Part shown: positions 33,649 through 42,272 of the stretch, in pieces
How positions within the stretch are numbered: position 1 is the stretch's first letter
Layout: each line of letters starts with the position of its first letter
Source: Rhodococcoides fascians A25f
Lineage (GTDB): Bacteria > Actinomycetota > Actinomycetes > Mycobacteriales > Mycobacteriaceae
NCBI RefSeq assembly: GCF_000760935.2
Contig: NZ_CP049744.1
Location: forward strand, 4,991,501 to 5,055,500
Direction: 5' to 3'
Length of the DNA: 64,000 bases
Notes under the pieces: model-generated
Databases searched by the model: none
What the model was told of the DNA's origin: nothing
Seen by the model: only the letters and a program-made list of their open reading frames with translations
Position numbers and translations under genes: made by a program

Positions 33649-35436
33649 TCAACTCGGGGTCGGCAGCGCGGTGGCGTCGCCGATTCGCAACGCAGCCACC
33701 AGTTCTCGGTACAGCGAATCGGTATTCATCAGTTCCTCGTGAGTGCCGCGAGCGCGGACCACTCCGTCCTCCATCACCAGGATCGTGTCGGCATCGAGCA
33801 CGGTGGACAGCCGGTGCGCGATGGTGACGACGGCGGCTTCCGACGCAATGGCTCGAATCACCTCGTGGATGGCCGCCTCGGTGCGACCGTCGACCTGTGC
33901 CGTTGCCTCGTCCAGCAGAAGAATCTCGGGCCGACGAACGATGGCTCGTGCCAACGCGATTCGTTGACGCTGACCGCCGGAGACGGTCGAGCCGATCAGA
34001 TCGGTGTCCAACCCGTCGTCCAGCGCACGAATGGTCGAGTCCAGGTGCACCGACTCGAGTGCCGCCCAGATGTCGGCCTCACTGGCCTCGGGGTGGCTGA
34101 ACAGCAGGTTGTCTCGGATCGAACCGGGGATCACCGGTGTCTCCTGCTCCACGTAGGACAGTCGGGATCGCACCTCGTCGATGGTCAGGTTGTCGTAGGG
34201 CGTGCCACCGAGCCGAATCTCACCGCTCTCGGGCGTGAGGAAACGCAGGATCAACGAGAACACGCTCGTCTTGCCTGCACCGGACGGGCCCACGATCGCC
34301 GTGTGTCCACGTGCCGGCACCTCGAGATCGATGCCGTGCACGGCGGGTTCTCGACCGGGCGCGTATCGTGCTGTGACGCTGCGGAATTCGAGGGCGGGTG
34401 AAACCGAGTCGGTTCTCGTCGAGTTCGCTGCGCCTTCCACGCCCACCTCGGTCACCAGATCGTCTATCTGGCGGATACGCGCAGCCGCCGCCATTCCGGC
34501 CTGCAGCGCGGTGATGTTGGTGGCCAGGGTCTGGACCGGGCCCATCACTTGAAATGCGTACAGCAGGAACGCAATCAGACTCGACACCGCGAGCGCTCCG
34601 GTGCTGACTCGATAGCCGCCGAGACCGAGGATCCCGATGATGGCCAATTGAACACCGCCACCGGCGAACGTCCACGCCAATGCCGAAATCTTCACCGCTC
34701 GCACGCTGTGCCGAGCCGACGTGCGTGCCTCGGAGATCACCCGCTCCGATTCGCGGGTCTCGGCCCTGCTCGACTTGACGGTGCGGATTGCCCGCAGGGT
34801 GCCGTCCAGAATTCCACCCAACCGACCCACTGCTTCCTGAGACTGCCGCTGCGCCACGGCAATCGGCGGCATCAGACGCGAGAACAGAACCGCGATCGCG
34901 ATAATGGCTGTCGCGATCGCACCGAGCAGAACCAGGTCGAGAACTGCCATCAGAATCAGTGCGCCCACCAAGCCCACCACGCTGTTCACGATGCCCACCA
35001 ACGCATTCGACGCCGCCTCACGCAGCAAAACGGTGTCGGAGGTGACTCTGGTGACGAGCTCGCCGGTGGGCCGCGTGCCGAGACTGCCGACAGTGGCTCC
35101 GAAGTACTTGCGGACGATGGACTTGCGGGCGTCGAGAACGATACGTTCGGCCAGCACCCCCAGGACGATCCACTGGAAGTACAGCACCACCGACCCCACT
35201 ACGAGCAAACCCACGAGCAGCAGAATCGGCCCGATCAGCGAGGCATCGGCGCCGAGGCCGTCGAGCACTCCCTTCGCGACCATCGGCGTAGCCAAGGCGG
35301 CACCCGTTCCGACGAGACCGAGGGTCATTCCGAGCGCAAGGGTGCGGCTGTGCGGTCGAACGAACTGCCACAGCACACGAAGGTTGGGGAGAGTTATCTT
35401 CTTCTTCTCCGCTGTAGCGATCTGCAAGTCGACCAT
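33649..35436 (-). CDS. ABC exporter, fused membrane and ATPase domains
   Basis: 595 residues: six membrane helices (~30-315) and an ATP-binding domain with Walker A GPSGAGKT, signature VSGGQRQ (Val replaces the usual Leu), Walker B ILLLDEATAQVDGR and H-loop IAHRLST. Half-transporter that should homodimerise; multidrug/lipid type, substrate unknown. Third gene after a STAS protein and an anti-sigma kinase with ~21-bp gaps, suggesting one operon. Confidence 0.92.
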   Translation of the reverse strand: MVDLQIATAEKKKITLPNLRVLWQFVRPHSRTLALGMTLGLVGTGAALATPMVAKGVLDGLGADASLIGPILLLVGLLVVGSVVLYFQWIVLGVLAERIVLDARKSIVRKYFGATVGSLGTRPTGELVTRVTSDTVLLREAASNALVGIVNSVVGLVGALILMAVLDLVLLGAIATAIIAIAVLFSRLMPPIAVAQRQSQEAVGRLGGILDGTLRAIRTVKSSRAETRESERVISEARTSARHSVRAVKISALAWTFAGGGVQLAIIGILGLGGYRVSTGALAVSSLIAFLLYAFQVMGPVQTLATNITALQAGMAAAARIRQIDDLVTEVGVEGAANSTRTDSVSPALEFRSVTARYAPGREPAVHGIDLEVPARGHTAIVGPSGAGKTSVFSLILRFLTPESGEIRLGGTPYDNLTIDEVRSRLSYVEQETPVIPGSIRDNLLFSHPEASEADIWAALESVHLDSTIRALDDGLDTDLIGSTVSGGQRQRIALARAIVRRPEILLLDEATAQVDGRTEAAIHEVIRAIASEAAVVTIAHRLSTVLDADTILVMEDGVVRARGTHEELMNTDSLYRELVAALRIGDATALPTPS

Positions 35437-35457
35437 GCCACCAGTGTGCCGGAGGAA

Positions 35458-35922
35458 TCAGGTGCTACGGATCGCATCCCAGATCATGTGAACCGTCGTG
35501 CCGTTCTGATCCGAGGTGACCGCCGCACTGTCGGCCAGTGCTCGCATCAGCGGGACGCCACGCCCGCGATTGGGATCGGAGTTGTGCGACGCCCAATCCC
35601 CGCGGTCGACCACCTTCACATCGATCCGACCGTCCGCCACCCACAGCACGCGGATGTCGAGAGTCCCACGATCGGCATGATCCCGGTACGCGTGCTCGAC
35701 GCTGTTCGCTATGGCCTCGTACGTTGCCAACACCACGTCGTAAGCCCGATCCGGATCGACGCCCACGCTGTCCAACCACTCACCGAGCTCACGACGAATA
35801 GCCGACGCCCGATCAGCGTCGGCAGGCTCGCCGGTGAACAGCAGTTCTTTCATTCGCGTGCCTGCCGTCGAGATCGAACTGTCGGAACGTGAGTCGTCAC
35901 CTCCGGAGAGTGTCGCCATCAT
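35458..35922 (-). CDS. RsbW/SpoIIAB-like anti-sigma ATP-binding protein
   Basis: 154 residues with an HATPase domain: N-box VVLATYEAIANSVEHAY, G1 DRGDW, G2-like NRGRGVPLMRALAD and final TTVHMIWD. Members bind a sigma factor and phosphorylate a STAS antagonist. The antagonist is the gene just upstream; no sigma factor is adjacent, so the regulated sigma must be elsewhere. Start ATG 35922 (ATG 35919 also possible). Confidence 0.88.
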   Translation of the reverse strand: MMATLSGGDDSRSDSSISTAGTRMKELLFTGEPADADRASAIRRELGEWLDSVGVDPDRAYDVVLATYEAIANSVEHAYRDHADRGTLDIRVLWVADGRIDVKVVDRGDWASHNSDPNRGRGVPLMRALADSAAVTSDQNGTTVHMIWDAIRST

Positions 35923-35943
35923 GAGTCCCGTCTACCCAAAAGT

Positions 35944-36324
35944 TCAGGATCTACCCTTACGAAGTGCACCGAAAGCTTCGTCGACCGTTGCATAGATGCC
36001 GAAGACCTCGTCCAGACCGACCAGAGTGAGTGGACGACCGGTGGCCGGACCCTCTGCGACCACCGCAAACCCGGCCTCGCCGCCGAGTTGCTGATGGGTG
36101 GACGCCAACAGCGACATTCCTGCGGACGCGAGAAATCCCACGTTACTGAGATCGATCACCACCGCCGTCGGCGACTTCTCGAGCACGAGAGCAACCGACT
36201 CGGACAAGTCGGGAGCGGTCACCAGATCCAGTTCACCGGACACGGCCAGAACCACATCCCGATCACGCCATTCCACGATCACATCGAAGTGCTGGGGCCC
36301 GAGGCCCATGTCGTCCACAGTCAC
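35944..36324 (-). CDS. STAS-domain anti-sigma factor antagonist
   Basis: 126 residues, single STAS domain: VSGELDLVTAPDL, VIDLSNVGFLASAGMSLL. The usual D-S-S/T-G phosphorylation loop reads A-S-A-G, keeping one serine but losing the preceding Asp, so phosphorylation may differ. Leaderless: TAAAGT ends 6 nt before GTG 36324. Starts the operon with the anti-sigma kinase and ABC exporter; divergent from crcB. Confidence 0.88.
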   Translation of the reverse strand: MTVDDMGLGPQHFDVIVEWRDRDVVLAVSGELDLVTAPDLSESVALVLEKSPTAVVIDLSNVGFLASAGMSLLASTHQQLGGEAGFAVVAEGPATGRPLTLVGLDEVFGIYATVDEAFGALRKGRS

Positions 36325-36404
36325 AAGGCGACTTTACCCTGGTGCACCCTGGCCGACTTTCTTCCGATCGGCCGAGTTGCTCGACTCCCATTAGGCTCGC
36401 TTCG

Positions 36405-36812
36405 GTGATCGAGGGACTGCAGGGAGCGGACCGTCGTCGATCGATCGGTGAGTACCTCGCGGTCACTGTCGGCGGTGCGGTAGGTGCGGCGATGCGGTAC
36501 GAGGTGTGGACGTGGCGCTTCACGCCGCGATGGCTGTTGATGAGCACGTTCGGCGTCGATGTGTTCGGCTGCCTCGTCGTCGGAGCCGCCCTGGGTTATC
36601 TGTCGGGACGGTCGGCCCCCGTCGCCCGCGCCGGAGTGTTCGGGCTGGCATGCGGGTTCACCACCTTCAGCCTGTACGCGCTCCAGGCGGTGACGCACCG
36701 CGGTGCCTGGAACTCGGTGGTCTACCTCGTGTTCACTCCCGTGATCGCGTTGATCGCCATGGCCATCGGCGCAGCTATAACAAGACCGACCGCAAAACCG
36801 GGCAGCCGATGA
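36405..36812 (+). CDS. crcB1: CrcB/Fluc fluoride channel subunit
   Basis: 135 residues, four membrane helices. Family motifs GGAVGAAMRYEVW and GLACGFTTFSLYALQ (TTFS for the fluoride pore) are present. It exports fluoride as an antiparallel dimer. TAGGCT lies 7 nt before GTG 36405, giving a leaderless start and no room for a fluoride riboswitch. ATGA overlap with the next crcB-like gene. Confidence 0.9.
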   Translation: MIEGLQGADRRRSIGEYLAVTVGGAVGAAMRYEVWTWRFTPRWLLMSTFGVDVFGCLVVGAALGYLSGRSAPVARAGVFGLACGFTTFSLYALQAVTHRGAWNSVVYLVFTPVIALIAMAIGAAITRPTAKPGSR

Positions 36813-37174
36813 CGACCATCGTTCTCGTGGCGGTCGGGGGCGGACTGGCAGCACTTCTCCAGTTCGTGTTCGCGTTCGCGATCACGTCTCGCCGCCGGTT
36901 GTCCGCGCTCAATCTGACGGCATGTGCAGCGCTGGGGCTCGTGTTCGCAATCGATCCACCGGACGCTCTCAGGTCTGTGGTCGGTGTCGGCTTCCTGGCC
37001 TCGGTGGCTCCGATGGCGGCTCTGGCATCGGTCACGATCGGACTCGCCCGACAGCGGCGGTATCGGAGCGCGGCAACCTTTTTCGCCGCGAATGTCGTGG
37101 GAGGTATCGCTGCGGCGATGTTCGGATTCCTGGCCTGGAAGTCGGGCGTCACGCTCTTCTACAAGATCGTCTGA
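36809..37174 (+). CDS. crcB2: second CrcB-like subunit, divergent
   Basis: 121 residues, four helices, translationally coupled to crcB1. The N-terminal glycine motif survives as VGGGLAALLQFVFAF but lacks the Arg-Tyr; the pore TTFS motif is absent (region reads SVAPMAALASVTIGLA), while FFAANVVGGIAAA matches the last helix. Gram-positive Fluc pairs can form heterodimers; this copy looks like an asymmetric or non-conducting partner. Confidence 0.7.
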   Translation: MTTIVLVAVGGGLAALLQFVFAFAITSRRRLSALNLTACAALGLVFAIDPPDALRSVVGVGFLASVAPMAALASVTIGLARQRRYRSAATFFAANVVGGIAAAMFGFLAWKSGVTLFYKIV

Positions 37175-37190
37175 GCCCCACCGGGGTCAG
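37171..37190. terminator. hairpin across convergent stop codons
   Basis: CTGAGCCCCACCGGGGTCAG forms an 8-bp stem with one mismatch; it contains both the crcB2 stop and the stop of the convergent YdcF gene. Short, without U-tracts; a possible bidirectional terminator. Confidence 0.45.
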
Positions 37191-37762
37191 TCGCTCGCCG
37201 CGTCCTGGCACGACCCCTGCACGCCGGCCTTGACGAACCCTGCAATTTGGTAGAGGTACGTGAACTCCCACTCGACGAGGGAGAAGTCGTAGGCGCGTGG
37301 CGTCGGACGCATCGTGACGGTGCCGTCGAAGCACTGGTCGAAGATGTACCGGGCGCGGGGTAGGTGGTAGCGCCACGTGACGACGATGACGTGCTTCCAC
37401 CCGCGCTCGCGGGCGAGCTCCTCGGTGAACATCGCCTCTCCGCGCGTGGTCGACGGAGTCGGCGGAATACACAGCACCTCGAACTCGGCAGTGGACGCCG
37501 CGCAGGCCTTCTTCATGGTGGGGTCGCTGGATCCGTACGGGTCGGAAAGCACTACCGTCTTCGCCAGACCTTGCTGGGCGAGAGAAATGCCGTAGGCCTC
37601 GCGGCCGTCGTGCTCGCCGCCGAGTACCACGATGGCATCGGCGGTGGTCAGCGGATCGACGCGGGCCTTGGTGAACGCGATGTATCCGCCGACGCCCACC
37701 AGCGACACCAGTACAACCGGGATCGCGAAGGCGAGAAGCAGCAACAAGCGTCCACGGAACAC
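37187..37762 (-). CDS. YdcF/SanA-like DUF218 protein
   Basis: 191 residues: one N-terminal membrane helix (~5-30) and an extracytoplasmic DUF218 domain (ADAIVVLGGEHDGREAY; VVLSDPYGSSDPT; TRGEAMFTEEL; VIVVTWRYHLPRAR). DUF218 proteins are linked to envelope integrity; no confirmed reaction. TAACCT lies 6 nt before GTG 37762, a leaderless start. Confidence 0.88.
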   Translation of the reverse strand: MFRGRLLLLLAFAIPVVLVSLVGVGGYIAFTKARVDPLTTADAIVVLGGEHDGREAYGISLAQQGLAKTVVLSDPYGSSDPTMKKACAASTAEFEVLCIPPTPSTTRGEAMFTEELARERGWKHVIVVTWRYHLPRARYIFDQCFDGTVTMRPTPRAYDFSLVEWEFTYLYQIAGFVKAGVQGSCQDAASD

Positions 37763-37812
37763 CTCACCAGGTTAGGGAAGGTGTTCCGTGTACGCGCGGT
37801 CAGAGACTCGAA

Positions 37813-38019
37813 TCACTCACTCGGCTGCGGGACGGTGACGTTGCAATCGGTGACCTCGGGGTTGACCCCGAAGTAGTTGAGCGGTCCCGCGACAACGGTC
37901 AGGGCGATGGTGCCCGCGCCTGCGCAGTTGTCGGGTGCGCTCTCGAAATCTCCACGCTGGTACGACGCGAATGCGCCGATGATCAGCCAGACGAGAACGA
38001 TCAACGTTACGAACCTCAT
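37813..38019 (-). CDS. small membrane protein
   Basis: 68 residues: N-terminal membrane helix (TLIVLVWLIIGAFA), then a short segment with two Cys (PDNCAGAGT; VTDCNVTVP) and a second weakly hydrophobic stretch. Resembles short actinobacterial proteins of unknown role. AAGGGGG Shine-Dalgarno 5 nt before the ATG. Confidence 0.7.
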   Translation of the reverse strand: MRFVTLIVLVWLIIGAFASYQRGDFESAPDNCAGAGTIALTVVAGPLNYFGVNPEVTDCNVTVPQPSE

Positions 38020-38098
38020 GGTGCCCCCTTAGGCGGTCAGCCGCCGTTCGGCTGTCGAGAGTTACGTATGTCCGATTGTCGCAGTCTTCAAACCGCAG

Positions 38099-38833
38099 TC
38101 ATTCGTTCTGTCTGGACAGCGTCTGCGACAGATAGTCGCTCAATGCCTGTTCCTGGACGCGATCGAGGGCGCGAGCCAGCTCTGCCTGCGCAGATTTCAT
38201 CGCCAGGCTACGCATCTTCTCGAACATCTCGGTCGTCTCGGCCACCTCCCCGGACTTGGGAAGCCAACCCGGACCGTGTCTCGCGGCCAGATGGTCGGTC
38301 ACACTCCCCACCATCGACTCCGCGATGGCGTTCATCTTCGACGCGGTCCGCTCGTGCTGGTCCAGCAGCTGTTCGAGGGTGAAGCCGTATTGGCTCAGAT
38401 CGACGAACACCTCGAGGAGAGTGGGGTCGAGGATCTCGGCCTGATCCCCGTCGATCCTGATCAGTTTCGCGTCGATCAGTCGGGCAACGATGTCGTTGTT
38501 GTCCTCACCGAGAAACTGCGCAATCAGTTCGACGGGAATGATCGTGGTCTCGGCCGACGACCACTTACGAGTCACGATTTCCTGCAGGCCCAGGATTTCT
38601 TCCAGGTCCTTGCCCTGCTCCCAGCCAGCGAGAAAATCGGCAATGTGCGCGGAGGTGAAACCCCGCTGGAGCAGCGAGTCGATGACCTTCAACCGCGTCA
38701 GGTGATCGTCACCGTAGATACCGACCCGTCCTCGGAGCGTGGGCGGCGGCAGTAGTCCGCGTTCCTGGTACGCCCGCACGTTGCGAGTGGTCGTCTTGGC
38801 CTCTCGAGCCAAGTCGTCGATTCGATATTCCAC
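38099..38833 (-). CDS. MerR-family transcriptional regulator
   Basis: 244 residues. MerR winged-helix domain at the N-terminus (YRIDDLAREAKTTTRNVRAY ... YGDDHLTRLKVIDSLLQRGF), long C-terminal helical part with no metal-binding Cys motif, so it is not a classical metal sensor. Start GTG 38833 has GGAGG upstream; the long frame to 39526 is spurious. Target unknown; the catabolic cluster begins 120 bp upstream in the same orientation. Confidence 0.88.
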   Translation of the reverse strand: MEYRIDDLAREAKTTTRNVRAYQERGLLPPPTLRGRVGIYGDDHLTRLKVIDSLLQRGFTSAHIADFLAGWEQGKDLEEILGLQEIVTRKWSSAETTIIPVELIAQFLGEDNNDIVARLIDAKLIRIDGDQAEILDPTLLEVFVDLSQYGFTLEQLLDQHERTASKMNAIAESMVGSVTDHLAARHGPGWLPKSGEVAETTEMFEKMRSLAMKSAQAELARALDRVQEQALSDYLSQTLSRQNE

Positions 38834-38951
38834 CGAGCTCCCTACCTCCGCCGCGCGTCGACTCACAGGATATACGTCGACCACGCGGCGGAAGGAAGTT
38901 CCGAATCGGAGCCCGAACGTCATCGCAGCGACAAGCGTGCTCGCGAGCGAT

Positions 38952-40475
38952 TCAGGAGTGGGCGACGGCCCGTGCCTGTTCCCGCGGCAGGTCGACGCGG
39001 CGCGGAACCATGGTGAAGTCGCCCTGTTCGACACCTTTGAGTTGGTTGACGTACTGGGTGGCGAATCCGGGGAACATGGTGGCGTTGAAGCCGTCCTCGG
39101 TGAGATACCAACTGCTGCAACCGGAATTCCAGGTCGTCTTGGCCAGTTTGCGCTGCATCTCCTCGTTGTACGCATCCTGGACGTCCTGGCGCACATCGGC
39201 GCTGTGCAGATTTCCCTCGAGCACCAGGGAGATCGCCTCGACGATGTAGTCGATCTGAGCCTCCATGTACACCAGCGCCGAGCTGTGTCCCGGCCCGGAG
39301 TTGGGACCGAAGGTGAAGTACATGTTCGGATAGCCCGATACCGCAATACTCTTGTATGCCTTGGCCCCTGCGCTCCATTCGTCGGCCAGCACGCGGCTGT
39401 CGCGCCCGGTGATCGGAATGGGGGTTCCGGTGTTGGACACGTCGAACCCGGTCGCGAACACGATGGCGTCGAACCGATGCTCGATGCCTTCCACGGTTCG
39501 AATTCCCTTGGGCGAGAGCGTTGCAATCGGCCAGGTCACCAACGTGCAGTTCGGCTTCTGCAGTGCCGGGTAGTAGTCGCTGGTCATCAGCAGTCGCTTG
39601 CAGCCGGCTCGGAACCGGGGTGTCAGCTGCCGCCGCAGCCACGGATCGCGAACCTGAGAACGCAGATGGGCGCGACCGACCAGTTCGACGATGCGCGTCA
39701 ACGGGGTCTTCCACACGACGCCGAGGGCAACGGACTCGTGGCCCCAGAACCACAGCGAACGCGCCAGGGTCTGCGTCTGCGGGTACCGCGCATAACGACG
39801 CTTGGTGCCGGCCTGCGTCTTTCGATTGACTCGGGGCAGCGTCCAACCCGGGGTACGTTGGAAGACCTTGACCGTCTCGGCGATCTTCACCAGTTCGGGA
39901 ACGATCTGCACAGCGCTCGCCCCGGTTCCGACGACGGCGACCTTCTTACCCTGGAAGTCGTAATCGTGATCCCAGCGAGCACTGTGAATCTTGTGCCCCT
40001 CGTACGTGTCGATGCCGCGAATGTTCGGCAGGCTGGCATTGGCGAGCGGCCCCGACGCCATCACCACCGTGCGCGCCCGAACATCGGCGTGCCCGTCGAT
40101 GCTCAGGTGCCAATGCCCGGCCGCCTCGTTCCAGATGATGTCGACGACGTTGTGGCCGAATCGAATACGTGATTTTATGTCGAACTCGCCCACCATCGTG
40201 TGGATGTAGTCGAGTATCTCACCGCTGCCGGAGTACGTGTGCGACCAGTTCGGATTGGGGGCAAAACTGTACGAGTACAACCTGGACGGTATGTCGCAGG
40301 CTGCGCCCGGGTAGGTGTTGTCGCGCCAGGTTCCGCCGACCGCGCTACCGCGTTCGAGTATGACGAAGTTCTCGATCCCACTGTTGCGCAGCCGGATAGC
40401 GGTACCGATTCCAGCGAATCCCGCACCGACGATCACGGCGTCGAGTACGCCTTCGCGCACGTCGAACTCGCTCAT
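38952..40475 (-). CDS. FAD-dependent Baeyer-Villiger-type monooxygenase
   Basis: 507 residues. FAD motif DAVIVGAGFAGIGTA, second nucleotide motif VAVVGTGASAVQIVPE, and the BVMO fingerprint as YEGHKIHSARWD between them (Tyr for Phe). GGTWRDNTYPGAACD is the typical flavin-binding loop. Uses NADPH and O2 to insert oxygen next to a ketone. Last gene of the hydrolase-SDR-diiron-BVMO operon, starting inside the diiron gene stop (ATGA). Layout recalls the mycobacterial mymA-lipR-sadH operon. Confidence 0.92.
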   Translation of the reverse strand: MSEFDVREGVLDAVIVGAGFAGIGTAIRLRNSGIENFVILERGSAVGGTWRDNTYPGAACDIPSRLYSYSFAPNPNWSHTYSGSGEILDYIHTMVGEFDIKSRIRFGHNVVDIIWNEAAGHWHLSIDGHADVRARTVVMASGPLANASLPNIRGIDTYEGHKIHSARWDHDYDFQGKKVAVVGTGASAVQIVPELVKIAETVKVFQRTPGWTLPRVNRKTQAGTKRRYARYPQTQTLARSLWFWGHESVALGVVWKTPLTRIVELVGRAHLRSQVRDPWLRRQLTPRFRAGCKRLLMTSDYYPALQKPNCTLVTWPIATLSPKGIRTVEGIEHRFDAIVFATGFDVSNTGTPIPITGRDSRVLADEWSAGAKAYKSIAVSGYPNMYFTFGPNSGPGHSSALVYMEAQIDYIVEAISLVLEGNLHSADVRQDVQDAYNEEMQRKLAKTTWNSGCSSWYLTEDGFNATMFPGFATQYVNQLKGVEQGDFTMVPRRVDLPREQARAVAHS

Positions 40476-41392
40476 GCGACGGGCTCGTAGGTCAGTTCCT
40501 TGGCCCAGGTGGGCTCGGAATTGAGAGTCTTGGTCGGGTACCGGCGAGTGAGCTTCACCAGGCCGTCCGCAAGGCGGTGGTATGGATGCTTGCGGTTGAT
40601 CACAATGCTGCCGTGCCACTGCACGATTCGGTACATCGGCACGCGGAGCGCCTCGGGGCTACGCTCCCCCACACTGCGGAATCGCTTCATCGCGGTGTAG
40701 AGCCGCTCTTCGTCGACACCCATCTCCACGATGTTGTCGCGCATCTTGTTCAGCAGTGGGATGTATCGCAGTGTGCCGACGATGAGCGCCGGGTTCATCC
40801 AGGCACCGACGGTGTCGACCAGTATCTTGCGCATCCGGGAATGGCCGAGGAGCTCGATGACTGCGAAATCGACTGCGAGATGGCGTGATTCGTCGGAGTT
40901 GATCTTCTTGAACACGGCCTGACACACCGGGTCGTCGATCTCGTCCATGATGAACTTCACCAGCGCACCGTCCAGCGCCACCTCGAGCATCGGAATGACG
41001 GTGCCCAATACGGCCAGGGACAGCCCGTCCGAGTGCTTGTCCAGCCAGTCGATCACGAGCTTGACGTTGATGTTCGGCTCGGGCATCTCGTCGCCGTCGA
41101 GCATTCCCCAGCGCCGCATGAGGGCGAGTTCGGCGTTGGCGTGCTTCTGTTCCTCGGCGTGGAAGTAGCGATAGATCTCTGCCAGCGTCTCGTTCGGAGC
41201 CTTGAGTGCCATCGCCGCGAATCCGCGAGCACCCACGTTCTCGATCCACATCAGATCGGACATGAAGGGCTTGAGTTTGGCGTGCAGTTCGGGGCTGATG
41301 GTCTCGGCTCCCGGGCCGTCCCAATCGATGTCGGCCAATGCCCACTGACGGTCCTTGATCTTGGTCAGCATGTCTTCGAAATCCATTGCCAT
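40472..41392 (-). CDS. ferritin-like diiron protein (metal-dependent hydrolase family)
   Basis: 306 residues, mostly helical, of the type annotated as metal-dependent hydrolase (COG3687/PF10118). Two ExxH pairs, Glu81-x-x-His84 (AEEQKH) and Glu168-x-x-His171 (DESRH), with Glu51 (WIENVG) and Glu137 (MLEVAL), reproduce a carboxylate-bridged diiron site as in AurF or acyl-ACP desaturase. I therefore read it as an oxygenase or oxidase. Probable electron donor: the divergent ferredoxin-reductase at 43.3 kb. AGGAG 6 nt before ATG 41392. Confidence 0.82.
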   Translation of the reverse strand: MAMDFEDMLTKIKDRQWALADIDWDGPGAETISPELHAKLKPFMSDLMWIENVGARGFAAMALKAPNETLAEIYRYFHAEEQKHANAELALMRRWGMLDGDEMPEPNINVKLVIDWLDKHSDGLSLAVLGTVIPMLEVALDGALVKFIMDEIDDPVCQAVFKKINSDESRHLAVDFAVIELLGHSRMRKILVDTVGAWMNPALIVGTLRYIPLLNKMRDNIVEMGVDEERLYTAMKRFRSVGERSPEALRVPMYRIVQWHGSIVINRKHPYHRLADGLVKLTRRYPTKTLNSEPTWAKELTYEPVA

Positions 41393-41393
41393 G

Positions 41394-42272
41394 TCAGGCT
41401 CCTGTGGTTGTCGAGGTGAGGGATTCGTTCTTCGCCGGCTCCTGCTCGGCGGGCATCACACGATTGAGCAGTCCGAGAAAGCGCACGTACACGGCGGGCA
41501 GCAGTCTCTTGAATCGCCAGACGGCTTTCGCGTCGAACTGGGGCACGACGTAGAGCCGACCCCGGTCGAAGGCGTCGAGCGTTCGGGCGGCGATCTTGTC
41601 CGGCGAGCGTCCGGTCCAGCGCATCGCGAACTCGGCCAGCCGGGACGAACTCGCCGTGATCCGGCCGTCGACGGCAACGTTGGTCTTGACGAAGGTGGGG
41701 CACAGAACCGATACCCGCACACCGGTACCCGACAGTTCCGCCGCCATCGTTTCCGACAGGCTCATCACTGCGGCCTTGCCGACGTTGTACGGACCCATCA
41801 GCGGCGCTGCAGCAAAGCCGGCAGCGGAGGCCACGTTGATGATTCCGCCCTCACCGGCGGCTCGAAGCGCAGGAGTGAACGCCTCACAGCCGTGGATCAC
41901 ACCCCACAGGTTGATCCCCAGAGCCCAGTTCCAGTCCTCGAAACCGATGCTGCCGACGGGCTTTCCGCCGATGCCGACGCCGGCGTTGTTGATGAGCACC
42001 GTGGTGGGTCCGTCGAATTCGATGCCGGCACGCAGCGCCAGTTCCTCGACGTTCTCGCGGATCGAGACATCGCACTCGACGGCGTATCCGGTGGCCCCGA
42101 GGGCGTTCACCATCGCTACCGTCTCCTGCGCGCGAGGCAACGAGATGTCGGCGCACATGACGGCTCCTCCGCGCCGAGCCAGCTCGAGTGCGAACGCCCG
42201 GCCGATGCCGCTGCCTGCACCGGTCACCACCGCTCTCGACCCGTACGAGGGTTTTCCGGCCTTGGTTCTCAT
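41394..42272 (-). CDS. short-chain dehydrogenase/reductase, SadH-like
   Basis: 292 residues. NAD(P) motif VTGAGSGIGRAFA, NNAG in LINNAGVGIGG, catalytic Ser in NVASAAGF and Y-x3-K in YNVGKAAV. Classical SDR with a C-terminal extension like SadH/acyl-CoA-linked SDRs. Probably oxidises an alcohol to the ketone used by the monooxygenase. Its start shares one base with the hydrolase stop (TGATG). Confidence 0.92.
   Translation of the reverse strand: MRTKAGKPSYGSRAVVTGAGSGIGRAFALELARRGGAVMCADISLPRAQETVAMVNALGATGYAVECDVSIRENVEELALRAGIEFDGPTTVLINNAGVGIGGKPVGSIGFEDWNWALGINLWGVIHGCEAFTPALRAAGEGGIINVASAAGFAAAPLMGPYNVGKAAVMSLSETMAAELSGTGVRVSVLCPTFVKTNVAVDGRITASSSRLAEFAMRWTGRSPDKIAARTLDAFDRGRLYVVPQFDAKAVWRFKRLLPAVYVRFLGLLNRVMPAEQEPAKNESLTSTTTGA

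Noticed and set aside
36325..36404. Fluoride riboswitch before crcB1
   Set aside because: Only 80 bp, shared with the divergent STAS promoter, no recognisable riboswitch core, and the crcB1 start appears leaderless.
38099..38833. Metal-sensing MerR regulator
   Set aside because: No cysteine metal-binding motif in the C-terminal part; a metal role is not supported.
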